Origin: Spirochaeta sp.
GTDB taxonomy: Bacteria > Myxococcota_A > UBA9160 > UBA4427
Direction: 5' to 3'
NCBI GenBank assembly: GCA_002691025.1
Contig: NZGT01000088.1
Location: 26,870-72,496 of the forward strand
DNA: 45,627 nt
Position numbers and translations under genes: made by a program. The notes under the pieces are model-generated. The model saw only the letters and a program-made list of their open reading frames with translations, searched no databases and was not told the DNA's origin. Positions 19,390-28,268 of the stretch are shown here, piece after piece. Each line of letters begins with the position of its first letter. The stretch's first letter is position 1.

Positions 19390-20547
19390 TCAGCCAGCAG
19401 GACGAAGCAGCCAACGACCTGCACGAAGCGCTTCCGGATCCCCATGCACCTTCCCGGGATCATCGGCCAACTTGATGACCGGGACGCCATCGATGCTCCA
19501 CATCTTCAGGACCACATGAATGGGCTCGCTTCCTGCGAAGTCATTGGTGAAGTGGGTTCCGATACCGAAGCTCAGCCGGATCCGGCCTTTGAAATACCGC
19601 TGGATCGCGAGAGCCTTTTCGACATCCAGGCCGTCACTGAACACGATGGTTTTTGTATCGGGTCGGATGCCAATGGATTCATAATGACGAATGATGCGGT
19701 CTCCGAAAGCAAAGGGATCGCCACTGTCGTGCCGGACTCCGTCCAGGGTTCGAGCCAGAGCCGGATCGAAATCCGCCAGGAAGGCGTCCAGCCCAAAAGT
19801 GTCGGTCAGGGCGATCCCCAGACGACCTTCGTAGATTTCGATCCAGCGTTGCAGCGCACGTTGATTCGCATGAGGCAAACCCTCCAAGCCGGAGACACCC
19901 ATGATCCACTCGTGGGCCATGGTCCCGATGGCCATCAGGTCGAAGACGCGGGCAAAGTGCAGATTCGATGTGCCGGTAAAGCCGGTTTTCCCCATCGCTT
20001 GTCGAATGAAGATCTCCTGGCTTTGGGGATTCCGTCTGCGACGAGTTCCGAAATCGGCGAAGAGACATCCCCCTTGGCTCAGGGCCGTCGACTTGCCATC
20101 TGCCATCCTGGCCTGATCATCCAGGGTCCAGTTCGTATCGCAATGGATGAAATACTGTTCAGTGATGACCGCCAGCAGGGGTACTTCCCACAAGATCGTC
20201 TGGCTCCATAGGCCTCGCACACGGAGATGGAACTGCCCCTGATCGTCAATGCGGAAATCGAGCTCATCCGGATTGAAGCGGTAGTCATGGAGATAGGCGA
20301 GGAAATCAGGACGGTCCAGGACGTCCAGTCGATCCCGTATATAGGCGACCTCCTCGGCTTGCAGTCGCATCTCAGCCAGCTGGTCCAGCTGCCTTCTGAA
20401 TCCCTGAAGAAAGGCCTCGTTGTACCCACCACGCGGATCACGATCGAAAAAACGATACTCAACCTCGGCATCCGGGTAATGACGAAGCACCGCATTCATC
20501 ATCGTGAATTTATAGAGATCGTTATCGAGGATCGACTGAATGGGCAC
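19390..20547 (-). CDS. pncB: Nicotinate phosphoribosyltransferase
   Basis: 385 residues. The longer frame (to 20685) carries an unrelated Arg-rich leader; I chose GTG at 20547 because GGAG lies 6 nt upstream and the protein then starts at S-I-L-D-N-D-L-Y-K-F-T-M, the family N-terminus. Other hallmarks: R-R-x-x-Y/F-D-F-x-G-T-R-R-R, G-T-S-N-L-H-F-A, the phosphorylatable His212 in I-G-T-M-A-H-E-W (H219 in E. coli numbering) and R-H-D-S-G-D-P. It converts nicotinate plus PRPP to NaMN in NAD salvage (Preiss-Handler pathway). Divergent from the TMTC-like gene; tandem repeats lie just upstream. Confidence 0.96.
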   Translation of the reverse strand: MPIQSILDNDLYKFTMMNAVLRHYPDAEVEYRFFDRDPRGGYNEAFLQGFRRQLDQLAEMRLQAEEVAYIRDRLDVLDRPDFLAYLHDYRFNPDELDFRIDDQGQFHLRVRGLWSQTILWEVPLLAVITEQYFIHCDTNWTLDDQARMADGKSTALSQGGCLFADFGTRRRRNPQSQEIFIRQAMGKTGFTGTSNLHFARVFDLMAIGTMAHEWIMGVSGLEGLPHANQRALQRWIEIYEGRLGIALTDTFGLDAFLADFDPALARTLDGVRHDSGDPFAFGDRIIRHYESIGIRPDTKTIVFSDGLDVEKALAIQRYFKGRIRLSFGIGTHFTNDFAGSEPIHVVLKMWSIDGVPVIKLADDPGKVHGDPEALRAGRWLLRPAG

Positions 20548-20605
20548 CCAAGGCTCCGTTTTGAGGCGCGTCTGGCCCGCGCGGAGTCTAGTGGAATCCG
20601 GGAAA

Positions 20606-20633
20606 AGGCGTACCCACCTCCAGGCGTACCCAC
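20606..20633. repeat. Two 12-bp direct repeats upstream of pncB
   Basis: AGGCGTACCCAC occurs at 20606-20617 and again at 20622-20633, 16 bp start to start, in the 202-nt divergent region between pncB (start 20547) and the TPR membrane protein (start 20750). Tandem exact repeats 60-90 nt upstream of a start suggest an operator or activator site for pncB, or for both genes. I do not recognise the sequence as an NrtR or NiaR box. No gene is visible in this intergenic region. Confidence 0.45.
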
Positions 20634-20749
20634 TCAAGCCCAGAGCCGACAAGCGAACCGGAGATGATTTGCAGCCCCATGGCATTCCGAACTACTCTTT
20701 GCCGGGCCTCCCCCTTCTTGCATTCAAATGCTCGGGAAAGTCCGCAAAA

Positions 20750-22606
20750 ATGCCCGACAAGGCCTCGCCGGCTCCCATCAACCTACGGATCACCCTGCTC
20801 TGTGTGGCCTTGATTTCCGTCCTCACGGCCTTGATCTACGCCCAGGTGATCGAGCATGAGTTCATCGACTGGGATGACTACAGCTACTACGTCCACAACC
20901 CCCATCTGGATGGCGTGTTCTCTTTCGTCGATTTCACCAAAGCCTTCACAGAGCCCTATTTCGCCAACTGGTCGCCTCTGTCTTCGATTTCCATCCGGTT
21001 GGGAGATGCGGTGCATGGACTCGATCCCGGCTGGGTCCTGATCACCAATGTCGTGCTCCACGGACTCGCGGCAATCCTGCTCTTCCTGGCCCTGTACCGA
21101 CTCACAGGCCAGTGGGCCCCCAGTGCCTTCGTGGCTCTCGCCTTCGCGGTTCATCCCCTTCACGTGGAGTCGGTCGCCTGGGCGTCCGAAAGAAAAGACG
21201 TCCTCGCCGGCTTCTTCTGGATGGGCACGCTCTGGGTCTATGCCCTCTACACCGAAAACAAATCGGGACCGCGATACGCGGCCGTGCTTCTTCTTTCCCT
21301 TTTGGCCCTGCTCGCCAAGCCCTCCGCCGTCCCACTCCCCCTGACCCTGCTGCTTCTCGACTTCTGGCCCCTTCACCGTCTAGTGGAGACGCGCGAGAGG
21401 AATCGGGCCCTTCTCGAGAAGGTCCCCCTGGTGCTGATCGCCGTCGGCATAAGCCTCTCCACCTACTGGGCCCAATCGTCGGCGGGCGCGGAACACTCCG
21501 ACCTCTACCCCTTCGATCAGAGACTGATCAACGCAGGGACGAGTTATTGGAAGTACGGGGTCGATTTCTTCTGGCCCAGCCAACTTTCACCCTATCACGT
21601 CTACCTCTCCGAGGATGTCCTCTACTCATGGCCAAGCCTCTTCTTCTTCCTCGCCCTGGTCGCGCTCACCGGGCTGGCTTTCTCGCAGTCCAGGAAACGA
21701 CCCTATCTCCTGATGGGTTGGATCTGGTTCGGCGTCACCCTGGTCCCCATGGTGGGCCTGATCCAGGTCGGCGGTCAGTCTCGCGCGGATCGCTATATGT
21801 ACATCCCCGCCATTGGCCTCGCCCTGGCTCTGGCCTGGTGGGGGAAGGAATTTGCCGAGAAGCGACCGTCTCTACGGCGGCCCCTGATTGTTCTCGGCCT
21901 CATCGTGACCCTGGTCTGGACCGGCCTCGCTCGGCACCAGGTCGGCTATTGGGAGAACACCCTCACACTCTTCAATCATGCGGTCGATCTCAACCCCGAC
22001 AACCAGATGGCTCACGACAAACTCGGCGTCACCCACTGGAACAACGGAGAGGCTGAACTCAGCGAAGAGCACTTCAAACGGGCTCTTGAGGTCAGACCCG
22101 AATGGGGGGAGTCACGCCTGCGCCTGGCACTCGTATACAACGCCCAGGGGCGGTTCGATGAAGCCCGATCCCAGCTCCGGCTCGCACTGGCCACAGGAGC
22201 GGACCCGGCCGAAGTCCATGCCGGCCTCGGTATCGCGGCCCAACAGACGGGAGATGACCCCCTGGCCGCCATCGAGTATCGACGCTCCCTTGACCTCGAA
22301 CTCGTCAACGAAAGATCGGCCATCACCAACAACCTCGCCTGGCTCCTGGCCACGACGCAATACCGCACTCTCCGGGATCCGCAGGAGGCCATTCGCCTGG
22401 CTCAACTGGCCAGCGAAGCCGACCCCCTGCACGCCGACTACAAGTCCACCCTGGCGGCCGCCCATGCCGCCGCGGGTGACTTCCCCATGGCGGTCTCGAC
22501 CCAACTGGAGGCCCTGGCCCTGCTGGACGAAGAAGCCGACCCCGAACAAGAGGTGCTCTTCCAAGGCCAGCTGAGACGCTTCCGCGCCGGCATGCCCGTC
22601 CACTGA
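20750..22606 (+). CDS. TMTC-like polytopic membrane protein with C-terminal TPR repeats
   Basis: 618 residues from ATG 20750 (the in-frame extension upstream crosses pncB's promoter). About 10-11 membrane segments in residues 10-420 are followed by TPR-like helical repeats to residue ~600 (A-x-x-x-L-G-V-x-H-W-N-x-G-x-x-x-x-A-E-x-x-F-x-x-A-L). The loop motif F-I-x-W-D-D-x-x-Y-Y-x-x-N-P and the H-P-L-H-V-E-S-V-A-W-x-x-x-R-K-D segment match bacterial DUF1736/TMTC proteins, relatives of eukaryotic O-mannosyltransferases of the GT-C fold. It probably moves a sugar from a lipid carrier to a protein or glycan on the periplasmic side. No clear Shine-Dalgarno. Confidence 0.85.
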   Translation: MPDKASPAPINLRITLLCVALISVLTALIYAQVIEHEFIDWDDYSYYVHNPHLDGVFSFVDFTKAFTEPYFANWSPLSSISIRLGDAVHGLDPGWVLITNVVLHGLAAILLFLALYRLTGQWAPSAFVALAFAVHPLHVESVAWASERKDVLAGFFWMGTLWVYALYTENKSGPRYAAVLLLSLLALLAKPSAVPLPLTLLLLDFWPLHRLVETRERNRALLEKVPLVLIAVGISLSTYWAQSSAGAEHSDLYPFDQRLINAGTSYWKYGVDFFWPSQLSPYHVYLSEDVLYSWPSLFFFLALVALTGLAFSQSRKRPYLLMGWIWFGVTLVPMVGLIQVGGQSRADRYMYIPAIGLALALAWWGKEFAEKRPSLRRPLIVLGLIVTLVWTGLARHQVGYWENTLTLFNHAVDLNPDNQMAHDKLGVTHWNNGEAELSEEHFKRALEVRPEWGESRLRLALVYNAQGRFDEARSQLRLALATGADPAEVHAGLGIAAQQTGDDPLAAIEYRRSLDLELVNERSAITNNLAWLLATTQYRTLRDPQEAIRLAQLASEADPLHADYKSTLAAAHAAAGDFPMAVSTQLEALALLDEEADPEQEVLFQGQLRRFRAGMPVH

Positions 22607-22719
22607 TCTCCGGCCCCCCAACCCGTCCATTGGGCGTGGTATTCTACGCAAACGAATTCCATTCCCCGGAACCCTGGAAGGTGGTTTCTTCCAGGACTCC
22701 CTCAAAGACGGAGAACCGC

Positions 22720-23784
22720 ATGACTCAAATCGACCCCGACAAGCTCAAACAACTTTCTTTCTCCGTCTGGAATTTCAAGCAGGGTGAAATGGTTTCCATG
22801 ATGATCCACCTCGGAGACCGACTCGGGCTCTACCGAGCCATGGATGGAGCCGGGCCCATGACGGCCGCGGGTTTGGCGGACCGCACGGGCCTGAAGGAAC
22901 GCTGGCTACTCGAATGGCTGCGAGGTCAGGCTGCGGCTCGGCTGGTGGACTCTTCCGATGGCGAAACCTTCGAACTCTCGGCCGAAGCCGCCGCTGTGTT
23001 GTCCGATGAAACGGGCCTTTCTTTTGCCGCCGGCGCCTTCTCTTCTCCCATGCCCCCGGAAACCCTCGACAAGCTGGCTGAAGCCTTCCAGACCGGAATC
23101 GGCCTGAGCTACGAAGAACTGGGACCCAATGCCGCTCACCGCACGGAACGCATGCTGGGGCCCTGGACGCGGCAGGCTCTCGTTCCCGACCTCATCCCCC
23201 GACTCGACGGAGTCAAGGAAAAGCTCTCCAACGGGGCACTGGTCGCCGACGTGGGCTGTGGCGGTGGCATCGCGGTGGCCACCATGGCGGCGGCCTTTCC
23301 GGATTCGACCTTTCACGGCTATGACCCGAGCAACCACGCCATCAGCCGCTGCAACGACAAGGTCAGCCAGGGAGACTTGAAGAACCTGCAGACTTTCGTC
23401 GCCGGCGGCGAAGACCTGCCAAAGGAGCCCACCTACGACTTCATCATCACGTTCGATTGCCTCCACGACATGACGCACCCGGCCGAAGTGGTTTCGGCCA
23501 TCCGACGCGCACTCAAGCCCGATGGCACCTGGCTCATCAAGGACATCCGCAGTTCCGGGAATTTCCAGACGAACATGAAGAACCCCATGCTCGCCATGTT
23601 CTACGGCTTTTCGGTTTCCGCATGCATGTCGTCCGCTCTTTCGAAGCCAGACGGCGCGGGACTGGGAACCCTGGGCTTCCCGCCTGAAGTCGCGGAAAGC
23701 ATGACACGGGAGGGCGGGTTCAGCCGATTCACGCTGCACGACATCGACGATCCGAGCAACCTCTACTACGAGGTACGGCCCTGA
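22720..23784 (+). CDS. SAM-dependent methyltransferase with N-terminal winged-helix domain
   Basis: 354 residues; GGAG precedes the ATG at 22720. The N-terminal ~95 residues form a winged-helix dimerisation-type domain (L-G-L-Y-R-A-M-x-x-A-G-P-M-T-A-A-G-L-A-D-R-T-G-L), and the C-terminal Rossmann domain carries motif I D-V-G-C-G-G-G (177-183) and a Y-D-P acidic loop, then F-D-C-L-H-D-M-T-H-P. The layout matches the Rv2258c-type/small-molecule O- or C-methyltransferases. The substrate is unknown. Probably co-transcribed with nothing: the next gene converges on it 48 nt downstream. Confidence 0.88.
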   Translation: MTQIDPDKLKQLSFSVWNFKQGEMVSMMIHLGDRLGLYRAMDGAGPMTAAGLADRTGLKERWLLEWLRGQAAARLVDSSDGETFELSAEAAAVLSDETGLSFAAGAFSSPMPPETLDKLAEAFQTGIGLSYEELGPNAAHRTERMLGPWTRQALVPDLIPRLDGVKEKLSNGALVADVGCGGGIAVATMAAAFPDSTFHGYDPSNHAISRCNDKVSQGDLKNLQTFVAGGEDLPKEPTYDFIITFDCLHDMTHPAEVVSAIRRALKPDGTWLIKDIRSSGNFQTNMKNPMLAMFYGFSVSACMSSALSKPDGAGLGTLGFPPEVAESMTREGGFSRFTLHDIDDPSNLYYEVRP

Positions 23785-23832
23785 ACACGCGGCCTTCCGG
23801 CCCTTCCCTGTCGCTCCTGCCCAGAGCCCACC

Positions 23833-24534
23833 TCAAGCCGGGATCCGGAAGACTTCATCCGAAATCCACATGATGGACTGAGCGCGGTCGACGAATTTTT
23901 CTTCGTCTTCCGCAAAGCCCATGTCCCCATTGGACCGTCCCGCCTCAAGCAACGCATCCACCGAGGCCAGATGCAGGACGGAAACACTGCTGAAGTGTCG
24001 AAACGAAAAGCCCGAAAGCCGGATGGCACGCGCCGTGGCGTCGGGATCCAGATGGATCTGGGTATATCCCTGTATGCCTTCCATACTGAGTCCAAACCTG
24101 GAGTGCTCTTCCGCGTAGTACCGCAGGTAGGCCTCCGCGGTGAAGTCATCCCGCCGCTTCATGCAGTACTGATAACGGATGGACGTGGGCTCGCCGGTCC
24201 GGAAGACCTTCTTCGCACCGACCTGGGCCACCGAAAGTTCCGGTTGGATGAGTGAATCCAGCCGAGAACCCACCTCGCGACTCCATCCCTGGAAATGGGT
24301 GTCCGCATCAGGTGCATGCAATTCCAACTCAAGCGAAGCATCAAAGCCCTGAACGGGACCTCCATCGCCGGCCATTCGAAACAGGTCCTCTTGTTGGGCC
24401 GACATCACCGTGGCCGAAATCGGTTCGCCCTGAAGACCAGCACACCACTCCCGAGCCAACTCAAGCAGACGGCCTACCAGTTCGGCGGATCTTCCTGGGC
24501 GAGCCCGGAAATGAAGAAGGAGAAGGGACTGCAT
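23833..24534 (-). CDS. EthD-domain protein (dimeric alpha-beta barrel)
   Basis: 233 residues; GAGG is suitably spaced before the ATG, 9 nt after the stop of the TTC38-like gene, so the two form an operon. Two ferredoxin-like repeats are visible: an N-terminal one (L-L-L-L-H-F-R-A-R-P-G-R-S-A-E-L, an ABM-monooxygenase-like beta-alpha unit) and a C-terminal EthD unit (Y-C-M-K-R-R-D-D-F-T-A-E-A-Y-L-R-Y-Y-A-E-E-H). EthD proteins occur beside oxidative ether or polyketide degradation genes; the biochemical role is usually not established. Cytoplasmic, no signal peptide. Confidence 0.75.
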   Translation of the reverse strand: MQSLLLLHFRARPGRSAELVGRLLELAREWCAGLQGEPISATVMSAQQEDLFRMAGDGGPVQGFDASLELELHAPDADTHFQGWSREVGSRLDSLIQPELSVAQVGAKKVFRTGEPTSIRYQYCMKRRDDFTAEAYLRYYAEEHSRFGLSMEGIQGYTQIHLDPDATARAIRLSGFSFRHFSSVSVLHLASVDALLEAGRSNGDMGFAEDEEKFVDRAQSIMWISDEVFRIPA

Positions 24535-24543
24535 GAAGAGACC

Positions 24544-25836
24544 TCAGATGAAATGGGACGTGGACTTCCGGGTGCCCGGGAAGACGTCGAACAAAGCAGC
24601 CATGGATTCCCTCCGGCCCAGCTTCTCGAACGCCCTGAGCAACGTGACTCGGAACAGATCGTTCTGAGCGTCACTCCCTCCCACTCGTGGAATCTCGCGA
24701 ATGGCAGGTTCAAGAGACTCCACCACGCCCGACGCATCTCTCCTCCCCCAGGCAATCGCCGCCTCCACGACAGGAATTCCAGCTTCCCTCCAAACGAGGC
24801 GACGGTCTTCGGGCTGTGCCTTCGCCGATTGCTCCACCGCTTCTCGCAAGCACACCACATCCTCGTCCCGACCCACGCGAGAAAGAGCATGCGCATGGTG
24901 GGCCGCCACGAACGGGTTCATGCCTTCGGAAGAGAGGGATGCGCAGGCCTCCGCCACCTCACTCCAGATCTTCTCATCCACCTCAAGACCCGCCATCTCT
25001 ATACGCCAGAGCAAGGAGACGGCATCCACCTGCTCAGAGCACGAGTCGGGCGTCTGTCCCCAGATCACATCCTTGAAGAGTTGGAAAGTGCCCTCTTCAT
25101 CGCCATCCAGGAGTCTGAAAAGAGCCAGGTGCCATGCGTTGTGCCCATGGATCGAAAAGAGAGGGTGGGTCCACATAGGGAGGAAACCTTCCTGTTCTCT
25201 TCTACCTCGAGCGAGATCATCCGTCACAAACGCCGCGTGAGCCAAGGCGTGATGCGTCCACGCCGACTCAGGGCGAAGACCCAATGCGCGATCCGCCTGA
25301 CGACGAGCCTCTTCATATCGTCCATCCAGTTCCAACGAGAAGGCATACATCCCGAGCAGCTCAGCATGATCGGAATTGTGCGGGGCCAGCCTTTCCATCT
25401 GGGCTCGATAGCGGGGGCCCGCATGATGCTGCCCCGTCAGGTAGTAGAGGAACTCGCAGGCTTTGGCCGATACCAGATCACGCGGAAACTCGGAGGTGAG
25501 TTGCTCCAGACTCCGCATCGCACCTTCGAGGTCATCCTTCAACCAGAGTTGGAGTGCGTCGAAGAAGTTGCGTTCGCGAACCCCTGCATCCCCGAGAGAA
25601 GGCTCTGCCCGATGCAACCAGTTGGCTGCCGTTCGATTCCCCTCGCGCGTACCCGCATAGACGAAAAAGAGAGCGGCATACATCTGCAGGAGGGCACAAC
25701 CGGGAGCGCGCTCCGCCGCATCGACGATGCCGTCGAGCCCGCCCTCCATGGCCAGCAGTCGCTCACGGAACAAATCCATCGCCGCGATGGATTCAGCATC
25801 CGCACCAGTCACCGAGAGCCCTCGCGAGTCATCCAT
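24544..25836 (-). CDS. TTC38-like tetratricopeptide repeat protein
   Basis: 430 residues, helical repeats throughout. The block H-A-L-A-H-A-A-F-V-T-D-D-x-x-x-G and later H-N-A-W-H-L-A-L-F-R-L-L-D-G-D recall the TTC38 family (a conserved TPR family found in bacteria and animals), in which the matching histidines are conserved. The N-terminal A-L-F-F-V-Y-A-G-T-R-E-G and Y-Y-L-T-G-Q-H segments are also family-like. No signal peptide; cytoplasmic. No molecular function is established for the family. The ATG at 25836 lacks a good Shine-Dalgarno; another start nearby is possible. Divergent from the secreted protein at 26010. Confidence 0.75.
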   Translation of the reverse strand: MDDSRGLSVTGADAESIAAMDLFRERLLAMEGGLDGIVDAAERAPGCALLQMYAALFFVYAGTREGNRTAANWLHRAEPSLGDAGVRERNFFDALQLWLKDDLEGAMRSLEQLTSEFPRDLVSAKACEFLYYLTGQHHAGPRYRAQMERLAPHNSDHAELLGMYAFSLELDGRYEEARRQADRALGLRPESAWTHHALAHAAFVTDDLARGRREQEGFLPMWTHPLFSIHGHNAWHLALFRLLDGDEEGTFQLFKDVIWGQTPDSCSEQVDAVSLLWRIEMAGLEVDEKIWSEVAEACASLSSEGMNPFVAAHHAHALSRVGRDEDVVCLREAVEQSAKAQPEDRRLVWREAGIPVVEAAIAWGRRDASGVVESLEPAIREIPRVGGSDAQNDLFRVTLLRAFEKLGRRESMAALFDVFPGTRKSTSHFI

Positions 25837-26009
25837 TCACGACGAGTTTGGGAAATTACATATCCCCCCGCAAGCGATCTGGAATGCTCCCCTCTGGGAA
25901 CTCACGCAGCCTTCGACGGCAGGCCAGCATGCCAATTCATGCAGAACCCTGGAAGTGGACAGATCATCGAAATGCGGACTACGCTTCTGGATCTTCACAG
26001 GAGGTCCAC

Positions 26010-26585
26010 ATGGCCCAGATCACACGTACTCCGACCCGACCCAGGCATCTTCTTCTGCTTCTTCTTTCCGGACTCCTGCTGGCCGGTCCAGGATGGGCGG
26101 ACGACAAGCAGCGCGCCATGATGACGGTGGTGGGCGCGACCGCCAACGCCGACGGAAAATCCCAGATCGATTCCCAGATCATCGAGGAGTGCGTACAGAG
26201 TCTGCCCACGGCGTCGGAATTGGAGCCCGTGGTCAACGCGAAGTCGAAATACCTGAAAATGATCAACGGCGACATCAACGACAACCGATCGGTCAGGACC
26301 TACAGCGCGGAAATCGATCTGACCTACGTGATCTTCCAACGGCGGCTCGTGACCGTGACCACCAGTTCGATTGAAAAAAGCGAACCCGTCTTCAAGGAAG
26401 TCGACGGTCGATTCGACCAGTCAAAACAGTTTGTCTCCAACTCGGAAAACGGAGACGCCTACGCGGGCCGTGAGTACGTCCACGACTACTACTTCTCGAC
26501 GGCCGAGGCGGCCATCAAGGATGTCAAATCCCGGGCCAATGCGTGGCTGAAGCAGAAAAGAGCCACCATGTGCAAGCCGAAGTAG
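26010..26585 (+). CDS. Secreted/periplasmic protein of unknown function
   Basis: 191 residues. The ATG at 26010 has an almost perfect AGGAGG 5 nt upstream, which decides the start against longer readings of the frame. Residues 1-30 are a strong signal peptide (R-P-R-H-L-L-L-L-L-L-S-G, cleavage near G-W-A/D-D). The mature domain has a cluster of short strands (T-Y-S-A-E-I-D-L-T-Y-V-I-F, V-T-V-T-T-S-S-I) and a C-terminal helix ending K-R-A-T-M-C-K-P-K; Cys residues near 61 and the C-terminus could pair. I do not recognise a family. It precedes the GT39-like gene by 69 nt. Confidence 0.78.
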   Translation: MAQITRTPTRPRHLLLLLLSGLLLAGPGWADDKQRAMMTVVGATANADGKSQIDSQIIEECVQSLPTASELEPVVNAKSKYLKMINGDINDNRSVRTYSAEIDLTYVIFQRRLVTVTTSSIEKSEPVFKEVDGRFDQSKQFVSNSENGDAYAGREYVHDYYFSTAEAAIKDVKSRANAWLKQKRATMCKPK

Positions 26586-26654
26586 AGCGAATCGGGTCGA
26601 ACGCCTTGCTCCAGAGGCTCAAGAACGAGGCTCGAACTCTGTTAGAATTCCGGC

Positions 26655-28190
26655 ATGCAGCGCGAGACTCTGCCCAAGGTGCAACCGAAAAGGCTTGAGA
26701 ATATCCTCTGGCTTTTTTCCGTGGCCGTCGTCGTGGGTCTCGGAATTCAACGTTTTGTTGAAAACGGAGCCTTGTGGATCGATGAGGCTTTCATCGCGAT
26801 CACGGTGGAAAGCGCGGGCGCACTCGATCTCTTCGGTCCCGTGGGCATGGGCCACAGCTTCCCTCGGATCTATCTGCTCGCCATCGACGGCCTGACCCAG
26901 GCTCTCGGCTACGAGACCTGGGTCCTGAGATTGCTTCCTCTCGTCTTCTTCGCTCTGGCGACAGCCCTCTGGTTCCGACTGCTCTTCAATCGGATCTCGG
27001 CCTTCCCCATCTTGATGGTGCTGGCCCTCTTCCTCAACCTGCTTCCCGTGAGTTGGTTCGAATACTCGAGTGCATTCAAGCAGTATTCCTTCGATGTCTT
27101 CGCTGCACTCCTGCCCTTCTTTGTCAGCGAAGACCGGCTGAAGAAATGTTTCCAAGAAGGCCGGTCGCGTTGGATCGCCTTTGTGCTCGCGATTCCTGGC
27201 GCTCTCTCCTACACGTACGGGATCGTCCTCATCGCCCGGCTCGCCGGCTGGTATGCCTATTCACTTCGAGATCGACAGCCTCGCCTCAACCCGGGAGCCG
27301 TGGCCATCGCACTCGTCAGCTTCGTGCTGGCCTCGACGAGCCTCTACCTCACCGATATCCAGTTCATGTCGAACTCCGTCTATGACTTCTGGCGGGGCTC
27401 AACCCTTTCTTCCGATGGAATCTCACGTCTGCGCTTGATCCAACAACTCGTCCTGGGTCCCTATTCGGGACTTCAAGAAGTCGGCCAGCCTGACGGAGTT
27501 CCTCTTCTCTTCCTCTACTTCCTCTACGCCGTCTTTGCGCTGGGCCTCTTGCGTATCCTCCTGGGTTCGATCCACCCGCGCTTTGATGCGGGGCCCTCCC
27601 ATTGGGGCAGTCGCTCCCTGGGTGCGCTGGCCGGCGTGATGGGCCTTCTTTGCGCGTCGTGGCTCATCGACTACCCGATGGCCTCGGGACGTCTGACCCT
27701 CTTCGTCCTCCCGCTACTCCAGGTCATTCTTTTCGAGGGGTTCTGCACCATCCATCGCGAGGTGGAAAAGCTCCGGGCCGGAGCGTGGATCTCCGTTGGG
27801 CTCGGAATCGTCTGGCTTGCCTGTGTGGCACCTTCCGCAGTCGAAACGAGCCTTCGTTTCATCGAACGGGAGAATCGCGACAACGTCCGATCCCTGTATC
27901 CGCAATTCGAGGCCCACGCGGACCTGCCCATCTACACCATGCCCTTGCTTGTTCCCACCGTGCTCGCCACGCCCAACGGACCTGACTCGTCGCGCTTTGT
28001 CATGGGCCCCCCCATAGACACCATCCCGTGGGGTCAGGAGATCTTCATCATCGACACACATCAGGGACAGTCTCGATATACCGAGGGAAACCCTTTTCCC
28101 CGCATGAAAAACGCGGCGACCCAGATGGACAAACTCCAAGGAAGCTTCGACACGATCTACCTCTACCGCGCGAAATTTCCGGTCCGCTAG
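26655..28190 (+). CDS. GT39-like polytopic membrane glycosyltransferase (predicted)
   Basis: 511 residues with roughly 10-11 membrane spans between residues 15 and 400 and a C-terminal soluble domain. The first periplasmic loop carries L-W-I-D-E-A-F, equivalent to the acidic D-E motif of PMT/ArnT-type GT-C enzymes, followed by H-S-F-P-R-I-Y. It likely transfers a sugar from a polyprenyl-phosphate donor. No Shine-Dalgarno is seen; a TTAGAAT box lies only about 10 nt before the ATG, which would fit a leaderless transcript. The acceptor is unknown. Confidence 0.72.
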   Translation: MQRETLPKVQPKRLENILWLFSVAVVVGLGIQRFVENGALWIDEAFIAITVESAGALDLFGPVGMGHSFPRIYLLAIDGLTQALGYETWVLRLLPLVFFALATALWFRLLFNRISAFPILMVLALFLNLLPVSWFEYSSAFKQYSFDVFAALLPFFVSEDRLKKCFQEGRSRWIAFVLAIPGALSYTYGIVLIARLAGWYAYSLRDRQPRLNPGAVAIALVSFVLASTSLYLTDIQFMSNSVYDFWRGSTLSSDGISRLRLIQQLVLGPYSGLQEVGQPDGVPLLFLYFLYAVFALGLLRILLGSIHPRFDAGPSHWGSRSLGALAGVMGLLCASWLIDYPMASGRLTLFVLPLLQVILFEGFCTIHREVEKLRAGAWISVGLGIVWLACVAPSAVETSLRFIERENRDNVRSLYPQFEAHADLPIYTMPLLVPTVLATPNGPDSSRFVMGPPIDTIPWGQEIFIIDTHQGQSRYTEGNPFPRMKNAATQMDKLQGSFDTIYLYRAKFPVR

Positions 28191-28268
28191 CTATCTCCGC
28201 CTTGCTTTGGCACTCTCCCGTCTCATCAGAGAACACGACTCAACCAACCCAACAAGGGAGAGTAAACC

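Noticed and set aside
24295-26121. 608-codon plus-strand frame over the EthD/TTC38 genes
   Set aside because: It runs opposite to genes with good ribosome sites and domain similarity; its translation is Arg/His rich with no family match.
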